A stretch of 64,000 nucleotides of DNA, from contig JACRCQ010000074.1 of assembly GCA_016218915.1 (NCBI GenBank), positions 62,001-126,000 of the forward strand, given 5' to 3'. Source of the stretch: Deltaproteobacteria bacterium. GTDB taxonomy: Bacteria > Myxococcota_A > Polyangia > Polyangiales > Polyangiaceae. The first letter of the stretch is position 1. Each line of letters begins with the position of its first letter. The notes beneath the pieces are model-generated. The model had not been told where the DNA came from, ran no database searches, and saw only the letters and a list, made by a program, of their open reading frames with translations. A program made the position numbers and the translations under genes. Shown piece by piece: positions 40,893 through 50,118 of this stretch.

Positions 40893-43067
40893 ATGAGCAG
40901 GTCGCGAACGAAGTACTTCTGGGCAGCGCTGGTTGCGCTGGTCGCGGTGATCCTGTCAGCAAGCGCCTGGGCGCAGCAGGCGATGCCGCCGCAACAGCGC
41001 ATGCCGCAAGGAGCGGTGAACCAGCCATCGGCAAGGACGCCAGGCGGTGGCTCGGGCCAGATCGCGATGCGCGTCGATGGCGAAAAGTACGGACCGGTCG
41101 AGATGCGTCGCGACGGCAAGGAATTCCGCGGGGAGTTCTGGGTCGCGAACGACGGCACCGGACCGCTCAACGTCACACGCCTCGCGCTCAGGACGTCGGC
41201 GACCGATCCTCGTCTGCCGGGCGGGGCGATCGTTGCGTTCGACGATGGCAAGACGATCGCGACGATCCAGCCGAATGCGGCGAAGAAGGCGATCGTGCGC
41301 TGGGAGGTGGACAAGGCGGGTGGCGTGACCGAGCTGTACGGCCACGTGATTGCCGAGTCGGACACGTCGGACCGACGGGTTGCGGCGATGGGGATCCATG
41401 CGGAGGTCGAGCTGGGAGGATCGCCCTGGCTGTTCAACCACATCCTGAGCTGGCTGACGTTCCTGCCGGTGCTGGGGATGCTGGCGATCTTCGTGATGTA
41501 CCTGATGGGCTACAAGAAGGACGAGAACCTCAAGTGGCTCGGCGTGGGGCTGATGGGCGTGGAGCTGATCCTCGCGATCTGGCTGTTCTGGGCCTACAAC
41601 AACGGGATTGGCAGGGCAGCGGGCAACGACGGGTTCCAGTTCATCGAGCACGGCGTGTGGATCCGTTCGCTGAACGTGGAGTACTTCGTGGGGGTCGACG
41701 GCACGTCGATCTCGATGGTCCTGCTCACGGCGCTGGTGTCGTTCGTGGCCTCGATTGCGAGCTTCAGCGTCAAGACGAAGCTCAAGGGCTACTGGGCGAT
41801 GTACTTCCTGCTGGTGACGGGAATGTTCGGCGTGTTCGTGTCGCTGGACCTGTTCCTGTTCTACATGTTCTGGGAGATCATGCTGCTGCCGATGTACTTC
41901 CTCATCGGCATCTGGGGTGGTCCGCGCAAGGAATACGCGGCGATCAAGTTCTTCCTGTACACGCTGGCAGGCTCGGTCTTCATGCTGCTGGCGTTCATCG
42001 CGCTCTACTACAACGCGGATCCCACGTACCTGGTGGACGGCTCGCCGGTGCTTCACAGCTTCTCGATCCCGGAGCTGATGCGGGTCGACTTCCTGGGCAA
42101 GAACCTGACGATCCTCACGATGAGCTTCGTGAAGGTGATCTGGGTGGTGCTCTTCGTCGGGTTTGCGATCAAGGTGCCGATGTTCCCGTTCCACACGTGG
42201 TTGCCGGATGCGCACGTGGAAGCGCCGACCGCGATCAGCGTGATCCTTGCGGGCGTGCTGCTGAAGATGGGGACGTACGGCATGCTGCGGCTTAACTTCG
42301 GGCTGCTGCCGGAGGCGACGCAGTGGGCGGCGCCCGCGATCGCGGTCTTCGGGGTGATCAACATCCTGTACGGCGCGTTCTGCGCGATGGCGCAAGAGGA
42401 CCTCAAGCGGCTGGTGGCGTACTCGTCGGTCAGCCACATGGGCTACTGCCTGCTGGCGATGGGGGCGCTGACGCCGCACGGAATCGAAGCTGCGATCGTC
42501 CAGATGTTCAACCACGGCACGATCACGAGCATGCTCTTTACTCTGGTGGGCGTGGTCTACGACCGGGCGCACACGCGCGAGATCGGCAAGTTCGGCGGCA
42601 TGGCGACGGAGATGCCGTTCTACACGGCGTTCTTCGGCTTTGCGTTCATGGCATCGCTGGGGCTGCCGGGCATGAGCGGGTTCATCGGAGAGGCGCTGAC
42701 GTTCGTGGGCGCGTTCCCGGTCTACCCGGTGATGACGATCCTGGCGGCCTCGGGCGTGATCTTCACGGCCGCCTACCATCTGTGGGCGATGCAGCGGATC
42801 TTCCTCGGCAAGTTCCGCGAGGACTGGCGCACGAGCCACGCGCTGGAGGACACGGGCGGCAAGTTCCCGGAGATGAACTTCCGGGAGGCGATGAGCCTGG
42901 CACCCATGGCGATCATCGTGCTGGTGCTCGGCTTCTGGCCGCGTCCGCTGCTGAACCTGATCGACACCGGGGTGATGGACCTGACGGCGCTGGTGAACCC
43001 GCCAGGGGCCTCGCAGATTGCGCATCTCGGAGACATGGCCTCCAAAGCCCTGGCGCTTCTGCACTGA
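40893..43067 (+). CDS. nuoM: NADH-quinone oxidoreductase subunit M with N-terminal secreted-type domain
   Basis: A 724-aa antiporter-like subunit; E. coli NuoM has about 509. From about residue 180 on it is a standard NuoM with the conserved FYMFWEIMLLPMYFLIGIWGG (Glu), KVPMFPFHTWLPDAHVEAPT (Lys) and YSSVSHMGYCLL segments. The extra N-terminus is a signal peptide (MSRSRTKYFW... cleaved near AWA-QQ), a Gln/Met/Pro linker and a beta-sandwich-like domain (about 50-170; FWVANDGTGPLNVTRL) of the kind seen in Ig/ASH domains. It should lie in the periplasm. ATG at 40893 with GGGAG upstream is preferred over the GTG at 40857. Confidence 0.94.
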   Translation: MSRSRTKYFWAALVALVAVILSASAWAQQAMPPQQRMPQGAVNQPSARTPGGGSGQIAMRVDGEKYGPVEMRRDGKEFRGEFWVANDGTGPLNVTRLALRTSATDPRLPGGAIVAFDDGKTIATIQPNAAKKAIVRWEVDKAGGVTELYGHVIAESDTSDRRVAAMGIHAEVELGGSPWLFNHILSWLTFLPVLGMLAIFVMYLMGYKKDENLKWLGVGLMGVELILAIWLFWAYNNGIGRAAGNDGFQFIEHGVWIRSLNVEYFVGVDGTSISMVLLTALVSFVASIASFSVKTKLKGYWAMYFLLVTGMFGVFVSLDLFLFYMFWEIMLLPMYFLIGIWGGPRKEYAAIKFFLYTLAGSVFMLLAFIALYYNADPTYLVDGSPVLHSFSIPELMRVDFLGKNLTILTMSFVKVIWVVLFVGFAIKVPMFPFHTWLPDAHVEAPTAISVILAGVLLKMGTYGMLRLNFGLLPEATQWAAPAIAVFGVINILYGAFCAMAQEDLKRLVAYSSVSHMGYCLLAMGALTPHGIEAAIVQMFNHGTITSMLFTLVGVVYDRAHTREIGKFGGMATEMPFYTAFFGFAFMASLGLPGMSGFIGEALTFVGAFPVYPVMTILAASGVIFTAAYHLWAMQRIFLGKFREDWRTSHALEDTGGKFPEMNFREAMSLAPMAIIVLVLGFWPRPLLNLIDTGVMDLTALVNPPGASQIAHLGDMASKALALLH

Positions 43068-43082
43068 TCGAAGGAGCCGGCG

Positions 43083-44615
43083 TTGAATTCCTTCAGCCTC
43101 GACAACCTGCAGAGCCTGACCTGGTTCTTCCCGGAGATCGCCATCACCGTCGGCGTGATCGCGGTCATCATCTGGGACCTGATCTCGGCCGGGCTCAACC
43201 GGATCCGCGGGATCGTGGTGATCACGCTGGCATCCCTTCTGACCTCGGGCTTCCTGTCGCTGGCCTACCTGATGCGTCAGCTGGCAGGCCTGACCCCGTC
43301 CATGAGCCTGTTTGGCGGGCTGCTCGCCTTCGATCCGTTCTCACACCTGTTCCGGATGCTCTTCGCGTTCGTCGCTGCGATCGTCATCGTGTTCGCCTCT
43401 CCCTCGAGCGAGACCGGTGCGGGCACCCGGAAGCGACGCGGGGCTGGCGAGTTCTTCACGCTGCTGCTGATCATCACCCTGGGCCTGAACCTGATGGTCA
43501 TGAGCCGCAACCTGCTGATGATCTACCTGTCGCTCGAAGTGGTGAGCGTGATCTCGTTCGTGATGGCGGGCTTCAAGATCGACAACCGCAAGTCCGCGGA
43601 GGGTGCGCTCAAGTACGTGATCTTCGGCGGCATGGCGTCGGGGATCATGCTCTACGGCATGAGCTGGCTGTTCGGCATCTCGCAGTCGCTCGACATCGGC
43701 GAGATCGGCAACCAGATCGCGATGGCGACAGCGCAGAACGGCCGCGTTCCGCTGGTGATCCTGCTCGGCGTGGTCTGCATGCTCGGCGGGCTCGGCTACA
43801 AGATCAGCGCGGCTCCGTTCCACATGTGGACGCCAGACGTCTACGAAGGCGCGCCGACCTCGATCACCGCATTCCTGTCCGTGGGCCCCAAGGCCGCCGG
43901 CTTCGCGGTGCTGATCCGGTTCTTCGAGGAAGGCGTCAAGGCCACCACGCACTACGACGGCCGTCTGACCCCATGGGCCATGATCGCCGGCCTGATCGCG
44001 ATGGCCACGATGACGGTGGGCAACTTCACCGCGCTGCATCAGAGCAACATCAAGCGCATGCTGGCGTTCTCGAGCATCGCGCACGCCGGATACATGCTGC
44101 TCGGCTTCTGCGTGTTCGATCAGCAGGGCAAGCAGGCGATCATGTTCTACCTGCTGACCTACGCGCTGATGAACCTCGGAGCCTTCCTGGTCGTCGCAGC
44201 GGTCGCAGAGCGCAACGGCGGCAACGAGGACATCGCCACCTACAACGGCCTCGGATCGCGATCGCCCGTGCTCGCGATCATGATGGCGATCTTCCTGTTC
44301 TCGCTGACTGGGCTACCTCCGTTCGCCGGGTTCATCGGCAAGTTCTACATCTTCGCCTCGCTGCTGCACGTGGGGGGACGATGGAACTGGATTCTGGCCA
44401 CGGTTGGCGTGCTCAACAGCGTGGTGTCGCTGTTCTACTACGCCCGCGTGGTCCGAGCGATGTACCTCACGAAGCCGGACGACAAGCGCGCGCTCACGGT
44501 GCGTGTGAGCTGGGGCACGACCATCGTTGCGCTTGCGGTGCCCACCCTCGCGCTCGGCATCTACTGGGCGCCCATCTACGACTTCATGACCGCATCGCTC
44601 CTGATCGGACGCTAG
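43083..44615 (+). CDS. nuoN: NADH-quinone oxidoreductase subunit N
   Basis: A 510-aa antiporter-like membrane subunit of normal length. Diagnostic motifs are IYLSLEVVSVISFVMAGF (Glu), GYKISAAPFHMWTPDVYEGAPT (Lys) and FSLTGLPPFAGFIGKF (GLPP). It starts with TTG, preceded by AAGGAG 8 bp upstream, and follows nuoM by 15 bp. It is the last nuo gene here. Confidence 0.97.
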   Translation: MNSFSLDNLQSLTWFFPEIAITVGVIAVIIWDLISAGLNRIRGIVVITLASLLTSGFLSLAYLMRQLAGLTPSMSLFGGLLAFDPFSHLFRMLFAFVAAIVIVFASPSSETGAGTRKRRGAGEFFTLLLIITLGLNLMVMSRNLLMIYLSLEVVSVISFVMAGFKIDNRKSAEGALKYVIFGGMASGIMLYGMSWLFGISQSLDIGEIGNQIAMATAQNGRVPLVILLGVVCMLGGLGYKISAAPFHMWTPDVYEGAPTSITAFLSVGPKAAGFAVLIRFFEEGVKATTHYDGRLTPWAMIAGLIAMATMTVGNFTALHQSNIKRMLAFSSIAHAGYMLLGFCVFDQQGKQAIMFYLLTYALMNLGAFLVVAAVAERNGGNEDIATYNGLGSRSPVLAIMMAIFLFSLTGLPPFAGFIGKFYIFASLLHVGGRWNWILATVGVLNSVVSLFYYARVVRAMYLTKPDDKRALTVRVSWGTTIVALAVPTLALGIYWAPIYDFMTASLLIGR

Positions 44616-44719
44616 CAGCGGATACGCGTCAGGCTCCGGCTCCGGGCTGACAGCAGGTCGTCGAGCACCGTCCGTGCGAATTGTCTTGCAGCCGACGCGG
44701 CCCCGCCGGAGGAAAAGGC

Positions 44720-45283
44720 ATGGCCGCGACCCGAAAAAACCCGAGCAAACCCTCCCGCAAACCCGCAGCTCCCAAGGCTGCCAAGAGCAAGAAGGCGGAG
44801 CCCAAGGCGACCGCCGCGAAGCCGGCGAAAGGCAAGCCTGCTGGCAAGAAAGCAGCGGCCAAGGTCGAGATCTGCATCACGCCGCCTGACCTGGCGCCTC
44901 GCACCACCGCACTGCAGGTCTTCAGAAAGCTCGCGAGCCCCAAGACCCGTCCGTCGATGACCGAGATCGCTGCGCTCCCCTGGCTCGCCCAGGATCGCGC
45001 CTATCGAGTGGGCTACTATCTGCTCACGCGCGGGCTGGCAGAGCATGCCGGCCATCCGGAGCTCGAGATGTGCAACGTGCCGGGGGTCTTCCTGGAGGCT
45101 GCGCACGGCATCCTGTCCGCTCTCGGAAACGCGGTCCTCGGGGAGGGGCTGCGGCTGGCGGACGGCGAAGTGCTGCTTGCGGACGAGGACCCGCTGAGCG
45201 TGATCGGGTTCCGGCTGATCAAGCCACACAAGCACGGCACGATTCACGATGCGGACGTGATGCGAGTCGTATTCCTCGCATAG
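44720..45283 (+). CDS. Protein with H1-like Lys/Ala/Pro tail and unknown globular domain
   Basis: A 187-aa protein. Residues 1-52 are a Lys/Ala/Pro-rich low-complexity tail with AKS-KKAEPKATAAKPAKGK-type repeats, similar to bacterial histone H1-like tails that bind DNA. Residues 55-187 form a compact domain with mixed helices and strands; two short stretches (ALPWLAQDRAYRVGYYLL; EMCNVPGVFLEAAHGIL) look conserved-like but I cannot name the family. GGAGG lies six to ten bases before ATG 44720, which decides the start over an upstream ATG. It is alone between nuoN and the CoA-transferase gene. Confidence 0.7.
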   Translation: MAATRKNPSKPSRKPAAPKAAKSKKAEPKATAAKPAKGKPAGKKAAAKVEICITPPDLAPRTTALQVFRKLASPKTRPSMTEIAALPWLAQDRAYRVGYYLLTRGLAEHAGHPELEMCNVPGVFLEAAHGILSALGNAVLGEGLRLADGEVLLADEDPLSVIGFRLIKPHKHGTIHDADVMRVVFLA

Positions 45284-45325
45284 ACCCCATCGACACATCC
45301 GTCCCGGGTGTGAGATGAATCGGCG

Positions 45326-46978
45326 ATGGATCCGAGCAGCCTTCCGCCGTTCTTTTCCGCTTGTGTCTGTTCTCAACAAGAAGCGCTTCGCAGAATCGTA
45401 AAGAGCAGGACCACGATCGCATCGGGGTTTGCGACCTCAGAGCCTGTGCCCTTCTACACGCAGCTCTGGGAGTTCATCCGCGAGCAGGACATCACCGATC
45501 TGTGCATCCGGCAGGCGCTGTTCATGGCCCCGCATGCGCTGTGCGTCGGCGACGCGCTCAGAGCTACCGGGTTGGGAAGCGTCGGCGCGCGTCTGTCGGC
45601 CATGCCTGTCATCGGCCCGATGGCCGGTGCCACGGACAAGGCTGTTCGCAAGCTCGATGGGCTACGACGTCTGATCGAGCACTATCGCGAGCTCAGGCAG
45701 CGACGCATCCGGTTCGTATCCGGCTTCCTCGGACCGATGTCGAACATCGTGGTGCCGGACAACCGGATGACGCGCATGCTGTACGCCGACGAAGCCGGGC
45801 GAAACCCCACGCGCGCCGGGCTGGTCGACATGCAGTCGGTCCACTTCGCCGAAGGCGTGGGCGCCATCGGGTTCGATGCAGACGATCGCCCCAAGGTCGA
45901 TGCGTTCGTGATGGGAATGAGCGCGCCGAACAGCCAGGGCGAGATGAGCCACGGGCCTGCCAATGGTGGCAACGGCGACATCCTCGATAGGATCCTGGCC
46001 GGACGCGACGTCGATCTGCTGCTGTACATCAACGGGAGCTACCCGTTCACGCGCGGATGGAACGACGCGCGCAACACGGTGAACGTCTCCGAATTCGAAT
46101 CGCTCGCGCGTGCCGGAAGGCTCTGTGTGGTGGTCGACGACTACGCGATACCGGCGCTGCCTGCGGGGTCGTTCGACGATCCATCGCCTGCGGAGACAGC
46201 CATTGCGGAGCATGTGGCGAATCACATCGAGATGAACCCCGGGTTCACGGTCGGCCGCGCGCTGCAGGTGGGGATTGGAACGACGGGTGTGCTCGCGATC
46301 CGTGCGCTCGCAGGCTCCAGCTGGCATGGCAGGGGCTACAGCGAGATGCTGGAGCCGTACTGTCTTGGTCTGTTCGAATCGGGCAAGATCGAGGGCTCGC
46401 ACTTCATTCGCAAGGACGGACGCCGCGTCGCGCTGGACGGCAAGATGGTGTGCACGTTCTCGATGGGCATGGCGGGATCGGACTTCTACAAGAAGCTGGA
46501 CAACAACCCGGGGGTCGTGATTGCGCCTGCATCCAGGGTGGTCATCCCAGAGGCTTTCTATGGCGGGCTGGGGATCAACAATTGCTTGAGCATCGATTTC
46601 CAGGGACACGTCAACTCGGCTGGCCGCGACAAGAACCATCACTCGGGCATCGGCGGCGCAGCGATGATCCACCGCGGGCTGGCGCGCGGCGGCACCGGCT
46701 ACCTGTGCATGAAGTCGACGCACCGCACGCCGGAAGGAGAGCTGCGATCGTCGATCTTCCCCTTCCTGCCCCAGGGCACTCCGATCAGCCACATCGGCCC
46801 GGACATCATGGGTGGTCGGGAGTCGTCGAGGTTCTTCCTGGTGACCGAGCACGGTGTCGCGCTGGTATCCGGCAAGTCGCAGTCCGAGTACATCCAAGCG
46901 GTGATCTCGGTGTCTGACCCGCGATTCCGCGACTCGCTCAAGCGCGCAGCTTGGAGGGAGTTCAGGGTCACGGCGTGA
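45326..46978 (+). CDS. Acetyl-CoA hydrolase/CoA-transferase family protein
   Basis: A 550-aa protein with the two-domain fold of acetyl-CoA hydrolases and 4-hydroxybutyrate/butyryl CoA-transferases. QVGIGTTGVL matches the LQxGIGGIP substrate loop, and the SEM of GRGYSEMLE lines up with the catalytic Glu of the family. The C-terminal domain shows SIDFQGHVNSAG, GIGGAAMIHRG and VTEHGVALVSGKS. It moves CoA between acyl groups or releases it. The N-terminal region is longer than usual. Acceptor and donor cannot be read. Confidence 0.85.
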   Translation: MDPSSLPPFFSACVCSQQEALRRIVKSRTTIASGFATSEPVPFYTQLWEFIREQDITDLCIRQALFMAPHALCVGDALRATGLGSVGARLSAMPVIGPMAGATDKAVRKLDGLRRLIEHYRELRQRRIRFVSGFLGPMSNIVVPDNRMTRMLYADEAGRNPTRAGLVDMQSVHFAEGVGAIGFDADDRPKVDAFVMGMSAPNSQGEMSHGPANGGNGDILDRILAGRDVDLLLYINGSYPFTRGWNDARNTVNVSEFESLARAGRLCVVVDDYAIPALPAGSFDDPSPAETAIAEHVANHIEMNPGFTVGRALQVGIGTTGVLAIRALAGSSWHGRGYSEMLEPYCLGLFESGKIEGSHFIRKDGRRVALDGKMVCTFSMGMAGSDFYKKLDNNPGVVIAPASRVVIPEAFYGGLGINNCLSIDFQGHVNSAGRDKNHHSGIGGAAMIHRGLARGGTGYLCMKSTHRTPEGELRSSIFPFLPQGTPISHIGPDIMGGRESSRFFLVTEHGVALVSGKSQSEYIQAVISVSDPRFRDSLKRAAWREFRVTA

Positions 46979-47000
46979 GGCGGGGGCAGGCCAGGGCGGG

Positions 47001-47588
47001 CTACGCGCTGCCGGGCTTCATCGAGGTGAAGGCAAAGGGTGAGACGCCGACCAGCTGCTGGTACGCGTCTTCCCACAGGCGATCCGTGGATCCTTCGAAC
47101 ACCAGATCCTCGTCGAGTCGCGCAGGCATCCACGCCCCGGCGCTGATCTCCTGATCGAGCTGCCCTGGCGCCCAACCTGCATAGCCGAGCAAGAGTCTGA
47201 ACTCGTCGGGCCCATCTCCTCTCGCGATCGCTTCCACCAGACCGCGAGCACCTGTGGCTGCCCAGTGCTCCCCCAGATCCATCTGACCTTCGTGCTCGAA
47301 TCGCTCTTCGCGGCGGAACAGCAGCCACGCAGAGCGCGGTGAGACGGGACCTCCGACGCGCGCTTTGCCTCGGTACGACGCGGTATCGGGAAGCTCGGTG
47401 CCAGAGGGGGTCAAGCCGGCGTCGCGCAGCAGCTGGGCGACGGACACGATCTCCAGGCCATTGACGACCCAACCCAGCGCGCCCAGCTCGCCATGCTGAG
47501 CGATGAGCACGACAGATCTGCCGAAGTTGGGGTCACCCAGCGGAGGGGCGGCAAGCAGCAGCCCAGGAGCAAGGGCTTGCGATAGCAT
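47001..47588 (-). CDS. YqgE/AlgH (DUF179) family protein
   Basis: A 195-aa protein of the YqgE/AlgH family. It shows the start LAPGLLLAAPPLGDPNFGRSVVLI, GALGWVVNG, RVGGPV and the LLLGYAGWAPGQLDQEI core with the GAW motif in the following residues. The molecular role of the family is not settled; it is cytoplasmic and often near holiday junction resolvase or mitomycin/alginate genes. The ATG at 47588 is the first that fits the family N-terminus. It lies 79 bp downstream of the M15-like peptidase gene on the same strand. Confidence 0.9.
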   Translation of the reverse strand: MLSQALAPGLLLAAPPLGDPNFGRSVVLIAQHGELGALGWVVNGLEIVSVAQLLRDAGLTPSGTELPDTASYRGKARVGGPVSPRSAWLLFRREERFEHEGQMDLGEHWAATGARGLVEAIARGDGPDEFRLLLGYAGWAPGQLDQEISAGAWMPARLDEDLVFEGSTDRLWEDAYQQLVGVSPFAFTSMKPGSA

Positions 47589-47667
47589 CGCTGTGAATCT
47601 ATCGCGGCCAAGGGCGGAGCGCCCGTTTTTGATCGGAAAGCGGAAGGGGGAGCCGGAAAGGGGCTTG

Positions 47668-48810
47668 TCAGCGGGACTTCTTGTCGTCGCGCTTGCTGTC
47701 CAGCTCCACATCGCCTGGCGGCAGGAGCCGGATCGGAGCGGCAGCAGGCGGCTCCAGCTTGACCGGTTGCGGCTCGGTCGGCTCGGACGAGGCTTCTTCG
47801 ACCGGGTGATCGTCGTCGTGCACGCCGGGCGGCGGGTTCGCAGCCTTGTCGGACGCGTCAGACTTCTCCGGCCAGGTCGTGACGTAGCGAGCAGCCTCGC
47901 CGGGCTTGGATGCGTCGATCCAGTACACGTGGCCGGTGCCGGGAGCACGGACGTCGACGTGCACGAAGGAGCTGTTCGGGTAGTAGCCGCAGCCGGTATC
48001 GGGCAGCGTTCTGCAGAAGGCCACGAGTTCTTCGTTCCTGACGCCGGGCAGAACGAGGTCCACGGCGCGACCGGTCTGGTGGTAGCTGCGCGCGGAGAGC
48101 GGCCGATAGCTCGAGGCGATTCGGACGGACTTGCCCGGGAAGTGCGTGGCGATGGCCTGGATCCGATTCATCAGGCCCACGTCGAGCGACTTGATCGTGG
48201 GGTGTCTGGAGGACTTGGCGCCTTTGGCGTGGTTCGAGGCATCGGCGTTGGAGGGCGCCGCTGCGAGGTTGGGTGCGACCAACGTGGAGAAATGCTGAAG
48301 TGCACCGTCTGCTGGGCGACCGTTGCAGCGGGTCAGGACCAGGTTCTCGGAGTGGTTGTCGGCGCCGCGGACGATGGTGACCGGGTCGTGCAGGCAGGTC
48401 TTGGGAGCCGGCTTGGCATGGGGGCGAACGGCCTGGGGCTCGGCACGCTTGGCCGTGCGTCCATGGTGCTTCGCCGGAGTCTTGCTCTTGGCGGCTTTGG
48501 GCGCAGGATCGTGCTTTTTTTCAGCGCTGCTCTTGGGATCCTTGGTCGCGTCCTTGTCCTTGGGCTGGGGGGCCACGGTCTTTGCAGCGTGGGACTTGGT
48601 GCTGCGCACGCGGTCGGACAGCTTGGTGGACTTGGCCTTGGGGACCGTTGCAGTCTTGTGCTTGCCGTGCTTGCCTACGGTCTGGTGACTGGGGGTTGGG
48701 TGATCCGGCTTGGCTGGTTGCCCGTGGGGCTTGCCCGCGAAGGCGGTGGATGAAAGGGTCAGGAGGGACAGCGCGAACAGCGCGTGGCGCCAGATCGAGA
48801 AGGTGCGCAT
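47668..48810 (-). CDS. Periplasmic peptidase M15-like (DUF882/YcbK type) with Lys/Pro-rich linker
   Basis: A 380-aa secreted protein: signal peptide (cleaved near AFA-GK, about residue 25), then a Lys/His/Ala/Pro-rich disordered stretch (about 26-135), then a domain with RIASSYRPLSARSYHQTGRAVDLV and NSSFVHVDVR, the HxxGxAxD and HVDV zinc-binding pattern of the M15/DUF882 (MepK/YcbK) family of murein endopeptidases. A Glu/Pro-rich tail of about 75 residues ends it. It likely trims peptidoglycan cross-links. The long basic linker could bind wall polymers or nucleic acid. Confidence 0.83.
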   Translation of the reverse strand: MRTFSIWRHALFALSLLTLSSTAFAGKPHGQPAKPDHPTPSHQTVGKHGKHKTATVPKAKSTKLSDRVRSTKSHAAKTVAPQPKDKDATKDPKSSAEKKHDPAPKAAKSKTPAKHHGRTAKRAEPQAVRPHAKPAPKTCLHDPVTIVRGADNHSENLVLTRCNGRPADGALQHFSTLVAPNLAAAPSNADASNHAKGAKSSRHPTIKSLDVGLMNRIQAIATHFPGKSVRIASSYRPLSARSYHQTGRAVDLVLPGVRNEELVAFCRTLPDTGCGYYPNSSFVHVDVRAPGTGHVYWIDASKPGEAARYVTTWPEKSDASDKAANPPPGVHDDDHPVEEASSEPTEPQPVKLEPPAAAPIRLLPPGDVELDSKRDDKKSR

Positions 48811-49093
48811 GGCGATCGTCTCCGGGAGGACATCCAGTTCGCATCAGGCGGACAGCCGTCCTCTCGCACGAGCCAATGCCACGAGAAGGGCAGCAGATAC
48901 CAATTTTCTGCTGAGATGGGTCAGGACGTGATACATCCTGAACATCGGTTCCAGGCGCCGGCATTCCGGAAAAACGAGCCAACAACGCAGCCGTAGGGTG
49001 TCAGCTCACACAGGTCTGCGTACAACGGGATGGGACGGTGCAGCGGCCTGCGAGGGCAAGCCGACACAGGCCAACATCATCAGGGAACGTCTC

Positions 49094-49696
49094 ATGGAAC
49101 GCGAACGTGAGAAGAAGTCATGGCGTGATGTGGATCGTGGACGCGACCGTTCGCATCCACCGCGCGACAGCCGCGATTCGGATCGTCGGCGCGACGAGAT
49201 AGCGAAGTCGGCAGCGGAGACGCGCGAAGTACGAAGTGCGCTCGAAGCGCTGTTCGCCCCACGGGTGGAGGAGACGGCCGCGCCGCCGGAGGTCGCCAAG
49301 ATCGCTCCGCGGATGGTGCTTCCGCCAAGCCCCAACGCCGATCCGCGCAACGCCGAGCGTCGAAGGCTTCTCGGCAAGCTGCTGGCTGCGTCGGGCCCGG
49401 GAACCATCTCCAAGATCGCCGATGAGTTCCTCTCCGCCGGATTCGCGCTTCCTGATGACCAAGAGGTCCACCTGCAGCTGCTCGAGCACGTCAGCGAGAC
49501 GCGCGTCCGCGAAGCGGTGGAGGTTCTCTCGAGGCTTCTCGCAGGCGAGCTCCCCAAGCGCAAGCACGTGCTCGACCAGCGCTTGCGCCGTATCGAGGAG
49601 CATGCCGAGGAGGAGACCACCAAGACAGCGGCGTCCGCTTTGCGAAAGCTGATTCATGGACGCCCGACCACCCCGCAGCCAGGGCGCGTGAGATGA
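49094..49696 (+). CDS. Arg/Glu-rich helical protein, unknown
   Basis: A 200-aa protein. It begins with a strongly charged, disordered stretch (EREREKK...RDRSHPPRDSRDSDRRRDE), followed from about residue 45 by helices (LGKLLAASGPGTISKIADEFLSAG; EAVEVLSRLLAGELPKRKHVLDQRL) that look like repeats of a HEAT-like or scaffold type. ATG at 49094 with AGGGA upstream is chosen; the frame could extend to 48998. Its stop overlaps the start of the Cys-rich gene by 4 bp (ATGA), so they are coupled. Confidence 0.65.
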   Translation: MEREREKKSWRDVDRGRDRSHPPRDSRDSDRRRDEIAKSAAETREVRSALEALFAPRVEETAAPPEVAKIAPRMVLPPSPNADPRNAERRRLLGKLLAASGPGTISKIADEFLSAGFALPDDQEVHLQLLEHVSETRVREAVEVLSRLLAGELPKRKHVLDQRLRRIEEHAEEETTKTAASALRKLIHGRPTTPQPGRVR

Positions 49697-50109
49697 AGGC
49701 ATCGGAGTTCGAAGCTCGATTTCGCGAGCTTCTTCGGTCGCTGCAATCGGTACGGGACAACGAAGGGTGCTTCGAGTGCGAGCGCTGCGAGCGCTGCGCG
49801 CAGTGCACGTTCTGCCGGGACAGCAAGAACCTCGTGCGTTGCCACTACTGCGTGGGGTGCACGGACTGCAACGACTGCTCGCATGGACGCAAGTGCACGG
49901 GCTGCATGTCCTGCCACCACTGCTCCTCCTGCGAGCGGTGCCAGCACAGCGCCTACCTGGTGCGCTGCGTCGGCCTGAGCCACTGCAACTACTGCTTCGG
50001 CTGCGTCGGGCTCGCCCACAAGGACTACCACCTGCTCAACGAGCCGTACGACCGCAAGACCTACTTCGAGCTCACGGCACGTCTCGGCAAAGAGCTGGGT
50101 ATCGGCTGA
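49693..50109 (+). CDS. CxxC-rich repeat protein (21 cysteines)
   Basis: A 138-aa cytoplasmic-type protein (no signal peptide). A helical N-terminus of 25 residues is followed by a compact stretch of 21 Cys within about 82 residues, mostly in CxxC pairs (CERCERCAQCTFC...CHYCVGCTDCNDC), with an approximate 18-22-residue periodicity, then a tail (HKDYHLLNEPYDRKTYFEL). The pattern suggests a solenoid binding several metal ions or Fe-S clusters, or a zinc-ribbon array. Coupled to the upstream gene and 9 bp before dtd. Function unknown. Confidence 0.72.
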   Translation: MKASEFEARFRELLRSLQSVRDNEGCFECERCERCAQCTFCRDSKNLVRCHYCVGCTDCNDCSHGRKCTGCMSCHHCSSCERCQHSAYLVRCVGLSHCNYCFGCVGLAHKDYHLLNEPYDRKTYFELTARLGKELGIG

Positions 50110-50118
50110 GCGACGACG

